Positions 56,683 to 64,000 of a stretch of DNA of 64,000 nt are shown piece after piece. The position numbers were made by a program, and so were the translations under genes. How positions within the stretch are numbered: position 1 is the stretch's first letter; the number at the start of each line of letters is the position of its first letter. The notes under the pieces were generated by a model. It was not told the DNA's origin, made no database searches, and saw nothing but the letters and a program-made list of their open reading frames with translations. This DNA is from Jeotgalibacillus haloalkalitolerans (GTDB lineage Bacteria > Bacillota > Bacilli > Bacillales > Jeotgalibacillaceae): positions 62,001 to 126,000 of the forward strand of contig NZ_JAXQNN010000007.1 in the NCBI RefSeq assembly GCF_034427455.1, written 5' to 3'.

Positions 56683-58002
56683 ATGAATGCTGTTGTCATT
56701 GCGGTTATAATTATGCTGGTTTTAAGTCTGATCAGAATAAATGTTGTTGCGGCGCTGATTATCGGTGCTGCAGTCGGCGGACTGGTTGGCGGTCTGTCTG
56801 TGGAAGATACGGTAAGTGTATTCTCTGAAGGTGTAGGCGGTGGTGCGAATATTGCACTCAGCTATGCATTGCTTGGGGGTTTTGCTGTAGCGATCTCATA
56901 CACAGGTCTGCCAAAGCTGATGGTGGATAAAATTGTTGCTGCTGTCAGTAAGGAAGGGGAGCCGAGAACAAAGGCACTCCCAAAGGTACTCATTGTACTT
57001 GCGATCCTGTCTATTTCAATTATGTCTCAGAATATTGTACCGGTGCATATTGCATTTATCCCACTATTAATTCCACCATTACTGCTGGTGATGAATGAGC
57101 TTGGCATTGACAGAAGGCTGATTGCAACTGTCATCACATTTGGATTAACGGCACCATACATTTTACTGCCATACGGCTTCGGTCAGATTTTCCATGATAC
57201 GATTGCGACGAATATGGAGTTAAGTGGACTTGCCATTGATCTTGATATGATACCGACAGCGATGCTGATTCCGACTGCAGGGATGATTCTTGGTCTGCTT
57301 GTAGCTATTTTCATCAGCTACCGCAAGCCGAGAGAATATCAGAATAGAAAAGTATCGCTTCAGGATGGCGATGCAAAAACGATTACAACAAAGGATTTGA
57401 TTGTCACGATTCTGGCGATTATCGCAGCACTTGTCATTCAGTCAGTATTCCAGTCAATGGTCTTCAGTGCAGTCGTAGGTCTTGCTGTATTATTTGTAAG
57501 CGGCACAGTAAAACTCCGTGATCAGGATCAATTAATGACTGACGGTATGAGAATGATGGCCTTTATCGGTTTTGTTATGATTTCAGCAAACGGATTTGCA
57601 GCTGTTATGACTGAAACAGGGGCGGTTGAAAGCCTTGTAAATGGGGCAGCTGATCTGATTGGTGATAATAAAGCAGTTGGCGCTTTACTCATGCTGATTG
57701 TCGGTCTGGTTGTTACGATGGGAATTGGTTCTTCATTCGCAACCGTTCCAATCATTGCAGTGCTGTTTGTTCCGTTATCACTTGAGCTTGGATTCAGTCC
57801 ACTTGCAACGATTGCGCTGATCGGTACAGCAGGTGCGCTTGGAGATGCGGGCTCGCCTGCATCAGACAGTACACTTGGGCCAACAGCCGGTCTGAACGCA
57901 GACGGTCAGCACAACCACATCTGGGATACATGTGTCCCGACATTCCTGCACTATAATATTCCGCTGATCCTGTTTGGGTGGATTGCGGCACTTGTATTAT
58001 AA
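56683..58002 (+). CDS. yuiF: Na+/H+ antiporter-family (YuiF) carrier
   Basis: A 439-residue protein with about twelve helices of the ion transporter superfamily. The segments NIALSYALLGGFAVAI near 54-69 and ALGDAGSPASDSTLGPTAG near 385-403 are typical of the YuiF group. Annotated sodium/proton antiporter, but amino-acid export is also possible because the fold is shared with NhaC and DcuC-like carriers. AAAAGGAG precedes the ATG. Confidence 0.87.
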   Translation: MNAVVIAVIIMLVLSLIRINVVAALIIGAAVGGLVGGLSVEDTVSVFSEGVGGGANIALSYALLGGFAVAISYTGLPKLMVDKIVAAVSKEGEPRTKALPKVLIVLAILSISIMSQNIVPVHIAFIPLLIPPLLLVMNELGIDRRLIATVITFGLTAPYILLPYGFGQIFHDTIATNMELSGLAIDLDMIPTAMLIPTAGMILGLLVAIFISYRKPREYQNRKVSLQDGDAKTITTKDLIVTILAIIAALVIQSVFQSMVFSAVVGLAVLFVSGTVKLRDQDQLMTDGMRMMAFIGFVMISANGFAAVMTETGAVESLVNGAADLIGDNKAVGALLMLIVGLVVTMGIGSSFATVPIIAVLFVPLSLELGFSPLATIALIGTAGALGDAGSPASDSTLGPTAGLNADGQHNHIWDTCVPTFLHYNIPLILFGWIAALVL

Positions 58003-58012
58003 ATATATGTTG

Positions 58013-58043
58013 GGGGCTCTGGCTACGTGGTCAGAGCCTTTTC
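58013..58043 (+). terminator. Terminator after yuiF
   Basis: Stem GGCTCTG/CAGAGCC followed by TTTTCT. Confidence 0.82.
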
Positions 58044-58077
58044 TATGGATTATAATGTGATCCTAAATTCACTGATT

Positions 58078-58210
58078 GTCGAAGGCTCACCTTTAAGTGG
58101 CGAACAATAACACTATAATACGCCGAACAGAAGCTTGTAACTGTCGAACATAGCTTTCTTTCCGCTGAACACCTACACACATACGTCGAACCCCGCCATC
58201 ACCCCGTACA
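58078..58210. repeat. Tandem 21-bp repeats with GTCGAAC core (array 6)
   Basis: CGAAC-type cores at 58080, 58101, 58124, 58145, 58166 and 58187 with steps of 21, 23, 21, 21 and 21 bp. The core (CGAAC) differs from the CAAC/ATTGC motif of the other arrays, but the period is the same. It lies between the yuiF terminator and the thioesterase gene. Confidence 0.8.
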
Positions 58211-58269
58211 CCAAACCTCTTGCCAACCCACTCCCACTGAGAGATGATAGAAAAAAAGGGGGAGACAAA

Positions 58270-58659
58270 ATGGATTGGAATAGAGAAACACTAATGGATT
58301 CACTCGGTATCAAAATGATCAGCGTAGAAAAAGGAAAAGCTGTAGCTGAAATGCCGGTTGACGGCCGTACACATCAGCCGTTCGGTTTTCTGCACGGCGG
58401 GGCATCAGTCGCGCTGGCTGAAACAGTTGCAAGCGTGGGGTCAGCTGCAATGGTTGATTTAAATGAATACAGCTGCTTCGGGCTTGAGATTAACGCAAAT
58501 CATATTAAAGCGAAAAAAGAAGGCACTGTCACAGGGATTGCTGAGATTATACATAAAGGTAAAACAACAATGGTTTGGGATATCAAAATAGTGGATGAAG
58601 AGCAGGAGCTGCTTTGTATTTCACGATGTACAGTAGCAGTCGTCCCAAAACGGAAATAG
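58270..58659 (+). CDS. Hotdog-fold thioesterase (YuxO/PaaI-like, probable DHNA-CoA thioesterase)
   Basis: A 129-residue hotdog-fold protein. The family motif GFLHGGASVALAET near 39-52 includes the catalytic Glu E51. Homologous to B. subtilis YuxO, a proposed menaquinone-pathway DHNA-CoA hydrolase (MenI). The precise substrate is unproven here. AAAGGGGGAG precedes the ATG. It lies just outside the mrp operon, as in B. subtilis. Confidence 0.88.
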   Translation: MDWNRETLMDSLGIKMISVEKGKAVAEMPVDGRTHQPFGFLHGGASVALAETVASVGSAAMVDLNEYSCFGLEINANHIKAKKEGTVTGIAEIIHKGKTTMVWDIKIVDEEQELLCISRCTVAVVPKRK

Positions 58660-58713
58660 GGTTTAATTTCCTTCTCGCGTGGAAAAGAATGAACAATGAG
58701 GAGGGGATGGCAC

Positions 58714-59097
58714 ATGCCGTGGAGTAAAAACGATTATCCTGATTCCTGGAATAACCTTGACCCGGACGTCAGAAATAAAGCCATTGAGATCGGTAATGCG
58801 CTGCTGAGAGAGCAGGACTATGATGAGAGCAGAGTGATTGCCATTGCGACTGACAAAGCAAAGCAGGCGGTCCAGCAGGATGATCAGGATACGTATCAGA
58901 TGAAGAAGCATGATGATGGCTGGCAGCTGATTAAGAAAGGCTCTGACAAAGCCATTTATGTGGAAGAAACAAAAGATGAACTTGAAAAGAAGGCAAAGTC
59001 CTATGTAACCGATCATGGAGGTCAGCTTGAGGTTTATCAGGAAGACGGTTCATTCGATCAGACATTATACGAATCAAAAAACTCATCCGGGAATTAA
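58714..59097 (+). CDS. YdaT-like stress protein with DUF2188
   Basis: 127 residues from the ATG at 58714, preceded by AGGAGGGG. The N-terminal MPWSKNDYPDSWNNLDPDVR is typical of the YdaT group, and the C-terminal half (about 57-110, HDDGWQLIKKGSDKAIY) matches DUF2188. Such proteins are in the general stress regulon in Bacillus. Soluble; function unknown. It converges with mrpG and shares a terminator with it. Confidence 0.8.
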   Translation: MPWSKNDYPDSWNNLDPDVRNKAIEIGNALLREQDYDESRVIAIATDKAKQAVQQDDQDTYQMKKHDDGWQLIKKGSDKAIYVEETKDELEKKAKSYVTDHGGQLEVYQEDGSFDQTLYESKNSSGN

Positions 59098-59118
59098 TCC
59101 CTGGATGAGTTTTTCTTT
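59076..59118. terminator. Bidirectional terminator between the YdaT-like gene and mrpG
   Basis: Stem AAAACTCATCCGGGA/TCCCTGGATGAGTTTT with A and T runs; overlaps the 3' ends of both genes. Confidence 0.88.
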
Positions 59119-59465
59119 TTCTCATACTGTTCTTTTTTTGAAAGGTCGTCATGAACGGTCTCAGGTGCCAGCTTCACGCCTGAATTGTAGGCAGCACGAG
59201 CGATTAAATGTCCACCAACCGGCGCAGTAATCAGTACAAAGAAAATCCCGAGCACGATCCGGGAGTTGAACATGCCTTCTTCTGTTAAAAAGAAGAGGAG
59301 CGCACCGATTAACACACTCATTACACCTAGCGTTGCGCTTTTAGAAGCAGCATGCGTTCTGGTGTAGAGGTCTGGTAATCTGATAAGCCCGATCGCAGTA
59401 ACCACGCCAAAGAAGGCGCCAATTAAAATAAATGCGGCAACGAAATACTCACTTACGTCGATCAC
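59094..59465 (-). CDS. mrpG: Mrp antiporter subunit G
   Basis: A 123-residue MnhG/PhaG-type subunit with three helices; the LPDLYTRTHAASKSATLG near 30-47 is its signature. Last gene of the seven-gene Mrp operon and overlaps mrpF by 17 bases. Its charged C-terminal tail after about 100 is cytosolic. Confidence 0.95.
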   Translation of the reverse strand: MIDVSEYFVAAFILIGAFFGVVTAIGLIRLPDLYTRTHAASKSATLGVMSVLIGALLFFLTEEGMFNSRIVLGIFFVLITAPVGGHLIARAAYNSGVKLAPETVHDDLSKKEQYEKKKNSSRD

Positions 59466-59733
59466 GGTCTACAATCGCTCCTTTCTCGATATATTTTGAG
59501 AAGGCAACTGTACCGATAAAGGCCAGAATACCAAGCAATAAAATAACCTCAAGAAATACGCTTGTACGGAGCAGAATCGAAAACAGTGCAGTCACTGCAA
59601 TCAAACTGATGCCGAGTGAATCGAGCGCGATCACACGGTCTGCTACTGAAGGTCCCTTAATTGCACGGAAGACGATACCGATCATGGCAATCGCAAATGC
59701 GACAAGTGCTATATACACACTGATATTCAGCAT
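59449..59733 (-). CDS. mrpF: Mrp antiporter subunit F
   Basis: A 94-residue MnhF-type subunit with three helices. The GPSVADRVIALDSLG near 27-41 is the family motif. Overlaps mrpE by one base and mrpG by 17. Confidence 0.95.
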   Translation of the reverse strand: MLNISVYIALVAFAIAMIGIVFRAIKGPSVADRVIALDSLGISLIAVTALFSILLRTSVFLEVILLLGILAFIGTVAFSKYIEKGAIVDRDRRK

Positions 59734-60209
59734 TATCGGCTCACCTCCATGATTGCTTTTTCAAAGCCTTCACGAATTGAAGACACATTTCCTTTAATAT
59801 CTGAAGCGTTCAAAGCATGAATATAAAGTGTGCTGTTGTCATCACTTACATCCACAACCAGTGTACCCGGTGTAAGTGTAATTAAAAGTGAGAGCAGGGT
59901 AACTTCCCAGCCATGTTCAAGCTTTGTATCGTACTTGAAAATACCCGGCTTTAAATCCATATTTGGTCTTAGAACGATGACCAATACTTCAATATTTGCT
60001 TTAATCAATTCGTAGGTAAACAGAATCGTTAACCGGATAATTGCCCAGATCCTGAACAGATAAAGTCTGGTCTGGAAAAAACGTCTCATTGCAAAGATCA
60101 CAAGCAGACCAAGGAGATACCCGATAATAAAGCTTGATAGACTGAATGACCCGGTTAAAAACATCCACAGGAACGCTAAAAAGAAATTTAATAAAATTTG
60201 AAATGGCAT
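59733..60209 (-). CDS. mrpE: Mrp antiporter subunit E
   Basis: A 158-residue MnhE-type subunit with two or three helices and a C-terminal cytosolic domain. The segment LLITLTPGTLVVDVSDD near 106-122 is the signature. It is one of the accessory subunits of the sodium/proton antiporter complex. Confidence 0.95.
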   Translation of the reverse strand: MPFQILLNFFLAFLWMFLTGSFSLSSFIIGYLLGLLVIFAMRRFFQTRLYLFRIWAIIRLTILFTYELIKANIEVLVIVLRPNMDLKPGIFKYDTKLEHGWEVTLLSLLITLTPGTLVVDVSDDNSTLYIHALNASDIKGNVSSIREGFEKAIMEVSR

Positions 60210-60215
60210 ATCACA

Positions 60216-61706
60216 TTACTCCTTTAACACTGCTTCAATATAGATTGCAGGATCGATGAGTGGTTCTACCGCCATTTGGATGAATGGATACACTGCTTCA
60301 GAACCGACACCATATACAATGGCAATCAGTACTAATCCTGCAGCCGGTATCCAGAGGCGGTTTGCAAGGTGAGCTTTTGCTCCGTGATACTCTTTTGGCG
60401 TTCCCCAGAAGCCATTCATAAAGATTTTCATTGCTGAATAAAGCACAAGTAAGCTTGAAATCAGAATCAATAATGGACCGATCATATCACCTGTTTCAAA
60501 GCCGCCCTGAACGATAAGCAGTTTTCCTACAAATCCACTGAGTGGAGGAATACCTGCAAGTGCCAGTGCTGCAACGAAATAAGTCCAGCCGATCCGTGGA
60601 TAATCCCTGATCATGCCGCCCATCTGATTGAGGTGACTTGCACCGGTAATGGCCATCATGATGCCGACAAGCAGGAATAATGCTGCTTTAATTACCATGT
60701 CATGAAGAAGATAGAATACCGCTCCTTCAAGTGCTGCAGGCGTCATTGCTGCAACTCCGTAAAGGATCACGCCGACTGCAATGACAATATTGTAAATAAT
60801 AATCGTTTTTACATCTCTGTATGCAATCGCGCCAACGACACCTACCACGATACTGAGAAGTGCAAGGACTGCAAGAATCTCGTGTGTATATCCCTGATCA
60901 TGATAGAAAAATAATGTGTAAGTTCTCATGATCGAATACACGCCGACCTTTGTCAGCAATGCACCAAACAGTGCCAGAATCGGAATCGGCGGAGCACTGT
61001 ATGATCCAGGTAACCAGAAGTACAGCGGGAAGATTGCACCTTTTAAACCAAATACGATTAAGAAAAAGATCGCAATCACTGTAATGATCCCCGGGCTCCC
61101 CAGCTCATCAATCCGCTGGGAAACATCCGCCATATTAAGGGTTCCAACGACTGAATACAGATAAGCAACTGCTGTAACGAATAATGCAGATGAAATGACA
61201 TTAATCAGCAGATATTTAATTGATTCCCGCAGTTGTGCCCCTTTACCGCCTAATACGATCAGCAGGTAAGATGCGATCAGAAATACTTCAAAGAATACAA
61301 ACAGGTTAAAAATATCACCTGTTGTGAAGGCGCCGTTAATTCCTGTAAGCAGGAACATGACGCCAATGTAGAAAAAGAATCGTTCATAGGATTCGTCCAT
61401 ATAAATCATCGCGTACCAGACAACAAAGAATGTCAGGATACTTGATGTCAAAACCAATAGGACTGAAAGCATATCTGACACCAGTGGAATCCCATATGGT
61501 GCAGGCCAGCTTCCCAGGTTAACAGTCTGAATTCCATTTGCTTTTACTTCTGCTGCCAGCACGATCGCTGCAATGATTGTCCCGGCGATTGCAATCAGTG
61601 AAATCACCCGCTGAGCTTTAATTCGCTTCGGGAAGAACATTAATAGTACAGCAGATAAAAGCGGAATGAGAATTGGTAATAACGGTAAGTTAATCATTTG
61701 AGTCAT
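60216..61706 (-). CDS. mrpD: Mrp antiporter subunit D
   Basis: A 496-residue NuoN/NuoM-like (proton-translocating) membrane subunit with about fourteen helices. Conserved features include the lysine and glutamate channel residues seen in [19 protein letters not shown] and [20 protein letters not shown] near 229-248. It belongs to the catalytic core with MrpA. Overlaps mrpC by 17 bases. Confidence 0.96.
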   Translation of the reverse strand: MTQMINLPLLPILIPLLSAVLLMFFPKRIKAQRVISLIAIAGTIIAAIVLAAEVKANGIQTVNLGSWPAPYGIPLVSDMLSVLLVLTSSILTFFVVWYAMIYMDESYERFFFYIGVMFLLTGINGAFTTGDIFNLFVFFEVFLIASYLLIVLGGKGAQLRESIKYLLINVISSALFVTAVAYLYSVVGTLNMADVSQRIDELGSPGIITVIAIFFLIVFGLKGAIFPLYFWLPGSYSAPPIPILALFGALLTKVGVYSIMRTYTLFFYHDQGYTHEILAVLALLSIVVGVVGAIAYRDVKTIIIYNIVIAVGVILYGVAAMTPAALEGAVFYLLHDMVIKAALFLLVGIMMAITGASHLNQMGGMIRDYPRIGWTYFVAALALAGIPPLSGFVGKLLIVQGGFETGDMIGPLLILISSLLVLYSAMKIFMNGFWGTPKEYHGAKAHLANRLWIPAAGLVLIAIVYGVGSEAVYPFIQMAVEPLIDPAIYIEAVLKE

Positions 61707-62031
61707 TCCCTTTCATTTCTTCCATATTATCTGTTCCAAGCTCCTGATAAGCACGATAGGCGAGTACCAGGAAAAATGCCGTAACCCCGAAGCTGATTAC
61801 GATCGCTGTTAAAACAAGTGCCTGTGGAAGGGGATCAGTATACGAGCTGACACCATCCATCAGTACAGGTGCATCACCTGTTTTCAATCCGCTCATCGTC
61901 AGAACCAGCAGATGTGCACCGTGACTGAGAAGCCCAGTACCGATAATCACGCGCAATAAACTTTTTGACAGAATCAAATACACGGCAGACATAAATAGTA
62001 CACCGACGACAATTGACATTAATATTTCCAT
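61690..62031 (-). CDS. mrpC: Mrp antiporter subunit C
   Basis: A 113-residue NuoK-like subunit with three helices; [18 protein letters not shown] near 31-48 and the later [20 protein letters not shown] are typical. Overlaps mrpB by one base. Confidence 0.96.
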   Translation of the reverse strand: MEILMSIVVGVLFMSAVYLILSKSLLRVIIGTGLLSHGAHLLVLTMSGLKTGDAPVLMDGVSSYTDPLPQALVLTAIVISFGVTAFFLVLAYRAYQELGTDNMEEMKGNDSND

Positions 62032-62459
62032 TATTCACTCTCCCCAATCGTTTGAATAATGGTCATTGTTATGCCGATTACGACCAGATACACACCAATA
62101 TCAAACAATACCGCAGTGTGAAGCGATGTCTCACCTAACAAAGGTAAGTCAAAGTAATCGTACGCGTGCGTGAGAAACGGCTCATTAAATAACAATGCAC
62201 CAGCCCCTGTTAATACAGCAATTAATAGTCCTGCAGCTGTCATCAGCCGATAATCAAAAGGCAGGATTGTATTCAGGGTCTTAATATCATAAGCGAGTAA
62301 CAGCAACACTAAAGCTGCGGCAGTCATTAACCCGCCTATAAATCCTCCGCCGGGAGTATAGTGACCGGCAAAGAATAAGTTGATGGAGAACAAAATGATA
62401 ATAAATGAAATGACCGTTGTAACTGTCTGGAGGATCAGATCATTCGGTTTTTTCTTCAT
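62031..62459 (-). CDS. mrpB: Mrp antiporter subunit B
   Basis: A 142-residue subunit with four helices. The [20 protein letters not shown] near 31-50 is the MnhB signature. Overlaps mrpA by four bases. The MrpA C-terminal domain is related to this fold. Confidence 0.96.
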   Translation of the reverse strand: MKKKPNDLILQTVTTVISFIIILFSINLFFAGHYTPGGGFIGGLMTAAALVLLLLAYDIKTLNTILPFDYRLMTAAGLLIAVLTGAGALLFNEPFLTHAYDYFDLPLLGETSLHTAVLFDIGVYLVVIGITMTIIQTIGESE

Positions 62460-64000
62460 CTCTTTTGCCCCCTTGCTCCACGGAAGTTAACCATTGCATA
62501 AATCCCAAGTGCTGCAATTCCAAGTACACAAATTTCAAATAATGTATCAAAGCCACGGAAATCAACTAGAATAACGTTAACCATATTACCGCCTGCAGCG
62601 AGGTCGTATACATTATCAATGTGATACTGTGAAATCGATTCAAATGCCTGGTGGTTACTGAATGAAGCAATAGCAATCAGCGTCACAGTTACACCAACCA
62701 GAACCGAAATTACTGCATTGCCAAACTTAAACTTCATCCGTTCTTCTTTTCTGCTGATCTCAGGCAGGTGATAGAAGCACAGCAGGAACAATGCAACAGA
62801 TACTGTCTCAATAACAAGCTGTGTTAATGCCAGGTCAGGTGCTCTGAAGAATACGAAGAACAGGGCAACTGAATAACCGACAACGCCAAGTAAAACAATC
62901 GATGTCAGTCTTGATTTTGCAAAAAGGATCGTAATTGCACCGGCAACGAGTACGAGTGCAAGTGCAACTTCATAGATTCTGATCTCTGCAAGATTTGATG
63001 TATCCACTGCAAATGCATCACGGATACCGAGAGTAGATAACAGAATCGCTACAAAGAAGGCGAAAATATAGATCAGATATGACCTCATATAACCGGTCAT
63101 GACAAATTCATTCAGCTTAAAGCTGCCTGATTCACTTCTGTCGATTCCACGGTCATACACGCCGTTAATTGTAAATCTTTCAGGGATCCGGTTGTAAATA
63201 CCCTGCCATTTAGCGAGCGTGGCATACATCAGCGTACCTGTCAGAATAATGCCGAGTGTCATAAATAGCTCAGGCTGGAATCCGTGCCAGAAGTAAATAT
63301 TTACATACACTTCCTGGCCTGCATCAGTCAGACTTGGCAGAATCGATTCAACTGCCGGCTTGATCATACTGTTTGCAAGCAGATTCGGGAAGAATCCGAA
63401 AATAATTACCAGGGCTACAAGCACAAGAGGTGAGATTAACATACCAATTGGTGCTTCATGCGGCTTTTTAGGAAGCTTGTCAAACTGAGGCTTCCCAAGG
63501 AATGTTTTGAATACAAGCTTGATACTGTAAATGAATGTGAATACACTTGCAATCCATGCAAGTACAGGGAATAAAATACCCCAAGTATTCAGGTTAAACA
63601 GATCGAGTTCAAATACAGAAATCATTCCTGTCAGGAACATCTCCTTACTCAGGAATCCGTTAAACGGAGGAAGACCTGCCATCGAGAACGATCCGATAAT
63701 TGCAATCGTAAATGTAATCGGCATCAGATTCACAAGTCCGCCAAGCTTTCTGATATCGCGGGTCCCTGTTTCATGATCCACAATACCCGCCATCATAAAC
63801 AGGCTTCCTTTAAAGGTTGCGTGATTAATCAGGTGGAACACAGCTGCAATTGTTGCTGTCATATACATATTTTCATCAAGTGTGTCAAAATGCAGTGCAG
63901 CTGCACCAAGTCCAAGTAATGACATGATCAGACCGAGCTGACTGACTGTTGAAAAGGCGAGTATTCCCTTCAGGTCAGTCTGTTTTACTGCATTAAAGGA
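62456..64000 (-). CDS. mrpA: Mrp antiporter subunit A, 5' end cut by window
   Basis: 514 C-terminal residues are visible, continuous to the edge of the window. The full subunit is usually near 800 residues, so roughly 280 N-terminal residues lie outside. The visible part starts inside the NuoL-like antiporter domain (NAVKQTDLKGILAFSTVSQL), then the linker, and the C-terminal MrpB-related domain with DFRGFDTLFEICVLGIAALG near the end. With MrpB to MrpG it forms the sodium/proton antiporter important for alkaline pH and salt. The promoter is outside the window. Confidence 0.96.
   Translation of the reverse strand, partial: SFNAVKQTDLKGILAFSTVSQLGLIMSLLGLGAAALHFDTLDENMYMTATIAAVFHLINHATFKGSLFMMAGIVDHETGTRDIRKLGGLVNLMPITFTIAIIGSFSMAGLPPFNGFLSKEMFLTGMISVFELDLFNLNTWGILFPVLAWIASVFTFIYSIKLVFKTFLGKPQFDKLPKKPHEAPIGMLISPLVLVALVIIFGFFPNLLANSMIKPAVESILPSLTDAGQEVYVNIYFWHGFQPELFMTLGIILTGTLMYATLAKWQGIYNRIPERFTINGVYDRGIDRSESGSFKLNEFVMTGYMRSYLIYIFAFFVAILLSTLGIRDAFAVDTSNLAEIRIYEVALALVLVAGAITILFAKSRLTSIVLLGVVGYSVALFFVFFRAPDLALTQLVIETVSVALFLLCFYHLPEISRKEERMKFKFGNAVISVLVGVTVTLIAIASFSNHQAFESISQYHIDNVYDLAAGGNMVNVILVDFRGFDTLFEICVLGIAALGIYAMVNFRGARGQKR

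Overview
The window is a chromosomal segment from a spore-forming, low-to-medium GC Gram-positive bacterium of the Bacillaceae/Planococcaceae type. This rests on gene content and order: a yusV-fadM-fadN-fadA-fadE-gcvH-metNIQ-sufCDSUB block, then yun, yut, yum and yui genes and an mrp operon, which follows the yus-yur-yun-yut-yui-mrp region of Bacillus subtilis with rearrangements and small insertions. CotF-like coat proteins and YunB support sporulation. A genus such as Jeotgalibacillus would fit, but the sequence alone does not prove it. No rRNA, tRNA, transposase, integrase or CRISPR array was seen.

Layout. 1-5.6 kb, mostly minus strand: a cut SDR reductase, a lone RND efflux permease, a HAD phosphatase and a thioredoxin-like protein. 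5.7-15.3 kb: a Fur-type site with siderophore ATPase YusV, a DUF2573-like protein, two small coat proteins, proline dehydrogenase FadM, and the FadR-controlled beta-oxidation operon fadN-fadA-fadE. 15.5-18.7 kb: an SDR/ArsR pair with a perfect palindromic operator, a Spx/ArsC-like protein, GcvH, a toprim protein and a thioredoxin-like protein. 18.7-21.8 kb: S-box (SAM) riboswitch and metN-metI-metQ methionine importer. 22.2 kb: a small gene that appears to start at a non-AUG codon. 22.6-27.8 kb: sufCDSUB iron-sulfur assembly operon. 28-36.6 kb: BrnQ, YunF/YunE/YunD homologues, an HD-GYP phosphodiesterase, YunB, and a lysine riboswitch in front of an NhaC-family carrier. 36.9-38.6 kb: NSS amino-acid transporter with a 36-residue MetS-like subunit. 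38.6-59.1 kb: small conserved proteins (YutD, DUF3055, HepT-like YutE, YuzD, YuzB, YuiA, YuiB), a D-2-hydroxyacid dehydrogenase, NifU-type and HesB-type Fe-S proteins, two type II NADH dehydrogenase-like flavoproteins (one behind a Rex-type site), YumC, a Nudix hydrolase, YuiC, a BtuF-like protein without signal peptide, YuiD, PepA, YuiF, a hotdog thioesterase and a YdaT-like protein. 59.1-64 kb, minus strand: mrpGFEDCB and the 3' two-thirds of mrpA.

The regulatory layer is readable: Fur, FadR, SAM, lysine, Rex, a CodY-like box and an ArsR-type operator all sit before genes of the expected pathway. Themes are sulfur/methionine supply, Fe-S assembly, fatty-acid and amino-acid use, redox balance and sodium/proton homeostasis.

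Two repeat families not explained by genes stand out. One is a set of about 120-bp GC-rich palindromic elements (ten full copies and one remnant), several lying inside operons or just before start codons. The other is a set of degenerate tandem arrays with a 21-bp period, two turns of B-DNA, each lying 3' of a gene and usually just past its terminator (six loci). These are the best candidates here for something poorly described.
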